A stretch of 64,000 nucleotides of DNA, from contig CM066991.1 in NCBI GenBank assembly GCA_033977485.1, positions 128,049,999 to 128,113,998 of the forward strand, given 5' to 3'. A program made the position numbers and the translations under genes. Source of the DNA: Hydrangea macrophylla (lineage: Eukaryota; Streptophyta; Magnoliopsida; Cornales; Hydrangeaceae). Numbering within the stretch: the first letter of the stretch is position 1; each line of letters starts with the position of its first letter. The notes under the pieces were generated by a model. The model saw only the letters and a list, made by a program, of their open reading frames with translations, did not search any database and was not told the DNA's origin. Below are positions 59,045 through 64,000 of this stretch, piece after piece.

Positions 59045-62000
59045 ATAATTTAAGTATTGCAGCTAAAGGGTCAATTCAATTGAAAAGCAACTATGGTCTT
59101 AGGGTGCGTTTGATTGCAAGGTAGAAAGTGGGTTGAAAAGAAAAATTTTCCATAGAATTATTTTACTTGGAAAATTATTTCATGGAAATCAAATTGAGGG
59201 CTGTTTGATTGCAATTATTTTCTGGCTGGAAAATCTATCATTTTTCATGAAAAATCTAATTTTGTTGTTTGATTGTCACTATTTTTCAGTGACAAACGGT
59301 CATTTTTCATGGAAAATACATTTTTTGTTGTTTGATTACAGTAATTTTTCATAGAAAATTAATATTTTCTATTAAAAATTTATATTTTTTCAAGCAATTA
59401 ACCTATGAATTACAAACAAATAGTTTGAAAATGGTACAAATTCAACACCTAACCTATGAATCACAAACAACCAATTTGAAAATGATACAAATTCAAACAA
59501 TTGAGACAAATAATCATTTCAATAGCCAATTTCACAAACAATGGAAGCACAAGATGAAAATTAAAAGTACTTTTTTGGCTCCAAACTTCATTGAAACTTC
59601 AAGGCCCAATGAAAAAAAAAACCAACACCTATCAAAGAAAAAGTAGAAGTACTCGTCAAAGTAAAAAGTCTCCATGAATGGTTTAATGTACTAAAAACTA
59701 AAATTAATTTGGCAGATCAGGCTGCAAATTCCCTTCAAATTTCTTGCACCAGGCTTCTCCTAAAATAACATAAAAAGGGGAATTAAAATCAAGTTAAGTC
59801 ATATAACTAGCTTTAAAGGAGCCATAGAAACTGAAGTAAACTTGAACAACAAAGATTATTGTCCACAAGACAAATAAACTTGAACAACAAAGATTGGATA
59901 GAGAAAATGTATGCATGAGCACACACATATATTATATATATATATAAAGACATCAAACTGCAATAGTACAGATATTGGGACATTAATGATTAATAACCTT
60001 ATCCTGGTACAAAAGCAGCATTAGATGATACCAACATATTCATTTCTTTCTTATACAAGAAAAAAATATCTACATAGCAAAATCACAAAGCAAATAAGAA
60101 AACAAATATTAATGGGCCAGCACCATTACATTAAACAATGCCAATCAAGATTTAAAAATACCTAAAGTTGCTGCTGATATGGATCATGAGTTCAAAACAT
60201 TATGACAGGTTAATTGAAAAATCACAAGTTCAATTGGTTTGGTTGTCCCTTACTAATCCTATTGAGCATTTCGGCATCATTATATCAAACAAGATAAGAA
60301 TGTTGCAGTTCTTAAATTCCAAAAAAAAAAAAGAACATTACAAAGAAAACCCAAATTAAAATTTTGAAATTTAAGATTACATAAGAGAGAATAAAAAATC
60401 ACATGGCATTAGCTCAAGATGTTCCTGACATTAACGACATCGTTCTGCGCGTTAGAGTTTGAGAATAATCGAAAACGCACACTGGGCAGGAAAAAGAGTA
60501 AAATGCTATGGCTTAGAACATTTCTGGGCTATGACCCCAAAAAAGGGGCAAATTACAGTAACACCCCCCTCATCTATGACTGTTTTTCAAATATCCCCTA
60601 AATTATGGACATGCATGGAAGTAAAAACCAAATCAAAGCCACCATATCCACCAGAAATCGAATGATTAGCAATTTAATCTCAAGTTTCTAGAAACATTCA
60701 GGATGGGATAAATCGATATATATATATATATATATAATCAGAAAATGATAAACAAATTCGAAGAAAATCATAAAATGATAAACAAATTCGAATGACCGAG
60801 GACTCGATTTCGTATACATATTCGATTTCGAGGATTCAATTTCATATACACATTCGGTTTCATATATACACATTAGTTAAGCCTTGCACCAAAAATTATC
60901 AGTATCTGTATATGTATATGTATGTCGGTTTGAATCAAAGGAAATGCCACTACAACAATTAAATATCAAGAGTTTTTGATTTCCAATGCTAGCAGCCATA
61001 TCTAAATATTTAAAGCCTTTTGGAACACAAAATTCAGAGCCCCATGTCTTGCTATGTCTAAAATCAAAATCTTCTTCTCTAGTCTCTAAGCTATTCATTT
61101 CTATTAGTCGGGCAAATAGTAAGAAAGCACTTGACAGTCAATAATTTCTATTCATTTCTACTAGGCTCACCAAGGAGTACGATCAGTCACTGCGCGGATC
61201 TTGAACTTTGAAATTAGTGCAAGATTGAACTAATTCCTATTTCTAGCAGTCAAATTTTTCTTTCTACTTCTAACTTTAATATAATGTAAGCAACAATAAG
61301 ATGAGTTCCAACTTAAGGATTCCCCCCCAAAAAAAAACAGTTTAGAATCTCCAAAGCACACGCGCTAGTTAACCCCGGGTACGTGTACCTCTCAACTATC
61401 TTACTTCGGCCCTTGGATGTTGTTTATGTAATTTTAAAAAGGTCCACATTTTAACTAGTGCGTGTAAATTTTGCATAAAGAGTTGATGTGTGGGAGAGAG
61501 TCTCTCTTTTGGCTATGTTTGGTTGTCATCACATTCGCAATCATCTAATCAATTCATTTCTCTTACTAGAGCTTTCATATGATTTAGGAGCAAGATCCGA
61601 TACAAAACTGAACGAGGCATATTTAGGATTTCATATGAAAAGTCATATGAAAGTCTACTAAGGCAAAGTCATTTGTGCTTCTAGTGATTGAACTTCAAGG
61701 AAACAATGAGGCAAATTTGGTACAACTGAATGAGGCATATTTAGGATTTCATATGAAAAGTCATATGAAAGTCTACTAAGGCAAAGTCATTTGTGCTTCT
61801 AGTGATTGAATTTCAAGGAAACAATGAGGCAAATTTGGTACATGACAGAACAAACTGAGAGAGATCAAATCAATGGGAAAATGAAAATGAAAGAGAATAA
61901 ATAAAAAAAAACAGTGCCATCCATTCAACGTCTGAATCTATGGGAAAATGAAAATGAAAGAGAATAATAATGAGTACTTTAGAACTTATTAGGCTTTTGT

Positions 62001-62371
62001 TTTGCGAATCAAATTTGAGAAGCATAGCATTAGTAAATTGTTTATGAGAATAAAATTATTGAAGGCAACTCATCAATTAGCTACAAAAAATAATTTACAA
62101 GCATATTCAATCAAATGGGAAAAAAACTTATACGCATTTGTGAATGATAAAAGAGATTTAAATCAAGCGAACGAAGATCAAACCTCTGTCTAAATCAGAA
62201 CCACGAATCTTAGGCTTTGTCTGTGTTTAGAAACCTCCTCGAATGTCAACTTTTCGAACTGATTCTGAAGCCACTACATCAAAACTCCTGTCAATTTGAA
62301 GGAACCAATTACAAAACCCTAGCGATGTGTGTGTATATGGATGTGTATTGATGTGTGTGTATATATCTGAA
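59045..62371. other. Spacer with possible gene traces on the minus strand
   Basis: AT-rich. 59100-59390 holds TTTTTCATGGAAAAT / TTGTTTGATTG repeats. A possible last exon lies at 59759-59704: acceptor TTATTTTAG, then a frame EAWCKKFEGNLQPDLPN and TAA. A short frame at 61098-60877 (MNSLETREEDFDFRHSKTWG) and a CTAGGGTTTTG leader-like sequence at about 62325-62300 could belong to the same gene, but I could not join them. The product is not recognised. Confidence 0.35.
61601..61843. repeat. Tandem duplication of about 121 bp
   Basis: Two nearly identical units, each with GAGGCATATTTAGGATTTCA and GTCATTTGTGCTTCTAGTGA. A smaller TGGGAAAATGAAAATGAAAG duplication follows at 61873 and 61941. Confidence 0.9.
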
Positions 62372-64000
62372 TGTAATAACCTGCATTTCCATCTAATTAT
62401 TTGTATTTGCAGTTGACATATTAAAATTCAATTTGAATTTCTATGTTTAATCTGTATTGCTGATTTCATTTTATCGGCAATTCTCATGTTTAGAATTTTA
62501 TTACTTGCTTCAAATTCTTTTTGGGGCCAAATTGTAATTTTATAAATTTTAGTAATACCTGTGTTGAATTTCAAATCTGTATTTCAAAGACGGTGAAAAT
62601 ATTTTCTGTTAACTTACACTGTATTTTTATGAAACCAGAAAATTATTTCCTTCGTTAAAATAAATTTTTCGTATTTTTGTGGTGATCACTGCGCCACGAA
62701 AATACTAGTTTATGTCTAAAACTGTTCGCTCTGTGTTAAACTTCCACAAATTTTGGAAGTGATGTAGAGTTAGATTTGACATACACTTTATTTCCATTTA
62801 TGGAAACTAATCATTGGTTTAGGCCTTGTTTGGCCATACCTTTCTTGTGTGTGTTAAGACATGCCTATAAGCTTCATTTCCCAAACAACTTAACTTTGAC
62901 CCCTACTACTCTAACTTACCCTTTCAAAATCTGATAGTGTATATACGTATATGCATTATATATATGTGCTGTGTATAATCTTATATATGTGTTTAACTAA
63001 TTTAAATCCATTTGTTGAGTATATTAGAATTTACTTGGTCCCCAAGTTGTAGAGATTGGAGTCTATTTAACTCTCATCTCAGTCTCCATTTCATTTACAT
63101 TTCTGGGTTTACAAACACAGATAGAAAAAGAGAGAGCTTGAGAGTTTAAATTTTAGGAGAAAGAAAGCTTAATCCCCATAGCCAAAGCTTGGGTTTGAAT
63201 TTTCCTATATTGTTTTCCTTCTCAACAATTCTTCAATCTCTAATCTCTGTGAGTATTTTAAACTCACTCTAAATGTAATTTTATGCTTAGTTACTGATTA
63301 TGTGTATGTATTGATAAACCACCATTGCTAATTTCATCCATGGAAGCTTGAGCTTCAAAATCATAATTCTTCAAACCTTAATCAAAACTTGTTTTTAGAG
63401 TTGATTATGAAAGATGTTACATCATAGATGATATGTTTAAAGTTTTAGAACATAATTTGTTCATATGAAATAGTTTATAAGAAATTAAGTTTTGACAACT
63501 TTTAGTTTTTCATAAAATTAGAGAGATATGGTTTGATTCATGTTAAATTGGTTATGGATTCATAATCCCTGTGAGAAACCAAAAAGATCCATATATTATT
63601 TGTCATATTTAAATCGGAATCGCAAAATGGGTCAAAAGACCCCCTTAAAATTGAAACAGGGGAAAACCAGCGAGGAAGACAAAGACACTGCCTGAACTCG
63701 GGCGCGCGATCGCATGAGCGAGGGTCGCGCAAGCGGACTGCGCGAGCGAACCCCCCGCGCGAGCGAGGTTTGGGTATTTTGGCAGTGAGAAAAGTTTATA
63801 AACAAAATTGAAAAATAGGCAGATCGCGCGAGCGGACTGCGCGAGCGACCCGCGCGCACGATCTGTGTGAATTCTGGCAAATAGAAAAGTTTTTATAATA
63901 AAACAAATATTGGGCTTGTCGCGCGAACGGCCCGCGCGCGCGACCTTGGACAGTTTCTAGATTTTGTTTATTTTATGTTAAGAAACTGTCTGGGTGATAT
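62372..64000 (+). mobile_element. LTR H, left part (continues past the window)
   Basis: Starts TGTAATAACCTGCATTTCC, like solo LTR C. Contains AAAGAGAGAGC-rich and GTGAGTATTTTAAACTCAC segments comparable to GTGAGTTCTAACTCAC in C. No second end or TSD in view, so solo or full-length status is unknown. Confidence 0.65.
63690..63950 (+). repeat. GC-rich GCGCGAGCG motif cluster in LTR H
   Basis: Three blocks (about 63700-63768, 63822-63862, 63918-63943), each with repeated TCGCGCGAGCGG, CTGCGCGAGCGA and CCGCGCG words, separated by AT-rich linkers that contain AAAAGTTTATAA. Very high CpG density against an AT-rich background. Confidence 0.88.

Overview
This is a stretch of a eudicot nuclear genome. 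The gene content (a stomatal bHLH gene, a plant dual-specificity phosphatase, spliced exons with GT-AG borders, a TATA box) and the repeat content (long-LTR Ty3/gypsy chromoviruses, a BED-type hAT transposon, Stowaway, Tourist, Mutator-like and hAT MITEs, plant SINEs) all fit a flowering plant. I cannot name the order or species from sequence alone.

Positions 1-33300 are a nest of transposable elements that can be read in layers. The oldest layer is a minus-strand gypsy gag remnant (G, about 30340-33300). It received a solo LTR (F, 30770-33199) and a large minus-strand gypsy element (A, from before position 1 to 30338). Element A was then hit three times: solo LTR C (272-2496) in its 3' LTR, a complete plus-strand gypsy element B (7544-17504) in its gag, and an hAT transposon (22358-30011) in its 5' LTR. 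The hAT carries an apparently intact three-exon transposase (27291-29816). The hAT itself was hit by a small non-autonomous LTR element E (23659-26881). Target-site duplications were read directly at C (CATTA), B (GGCGG), hAT (GTGTTACT/GTGTTATT) and E (TATTT).

Positions 33300-45200 and 47900-62300 are gene-poor, AT-rich spacer crowded with short inverted-repeat elements. Many belong to one Mutator-like type with ends close to GAGTAATGCTAG and 9-10 bp target duplications. A tRNA-derived SINE lies at 41214-41455.

Three genes lie on the minus strand: MUTE (45221-47858, three exons, 205 aa), a small glycine-rich one-pass membrane protein (52384-52842) whose 3' end runs into a SINE fragment, and a MAPK-phosphatase-like dual-specificity phosphatase (54526-55924, at least four exons) that resembles MKP2. 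In Arabidopsis, as I recall, MUTE (At3g06120) and MKP2 (At3g06110) are also neighbours, so this looks like conserved microsynteny around stomatal development and MPK3/MPK6 signalling.

From 62372 to the end is the start of another LTR (H), carrying a GC-rich motif cluster.

Two observations stand out. (1) Elements E and A both end in an inverted copy of their own U5 in place of the U3 terminus, so both integrated ends are U5; E has a perfect TSD. (2) Three LTR families (C, A/F, H) each carry a family-specific array of short CG-containing motifs, mostly palindromic, at roughly two-helical-turn spacing. In the A/F family the 21/50/21 bp geometry is kept although the motif sequence has decayed.
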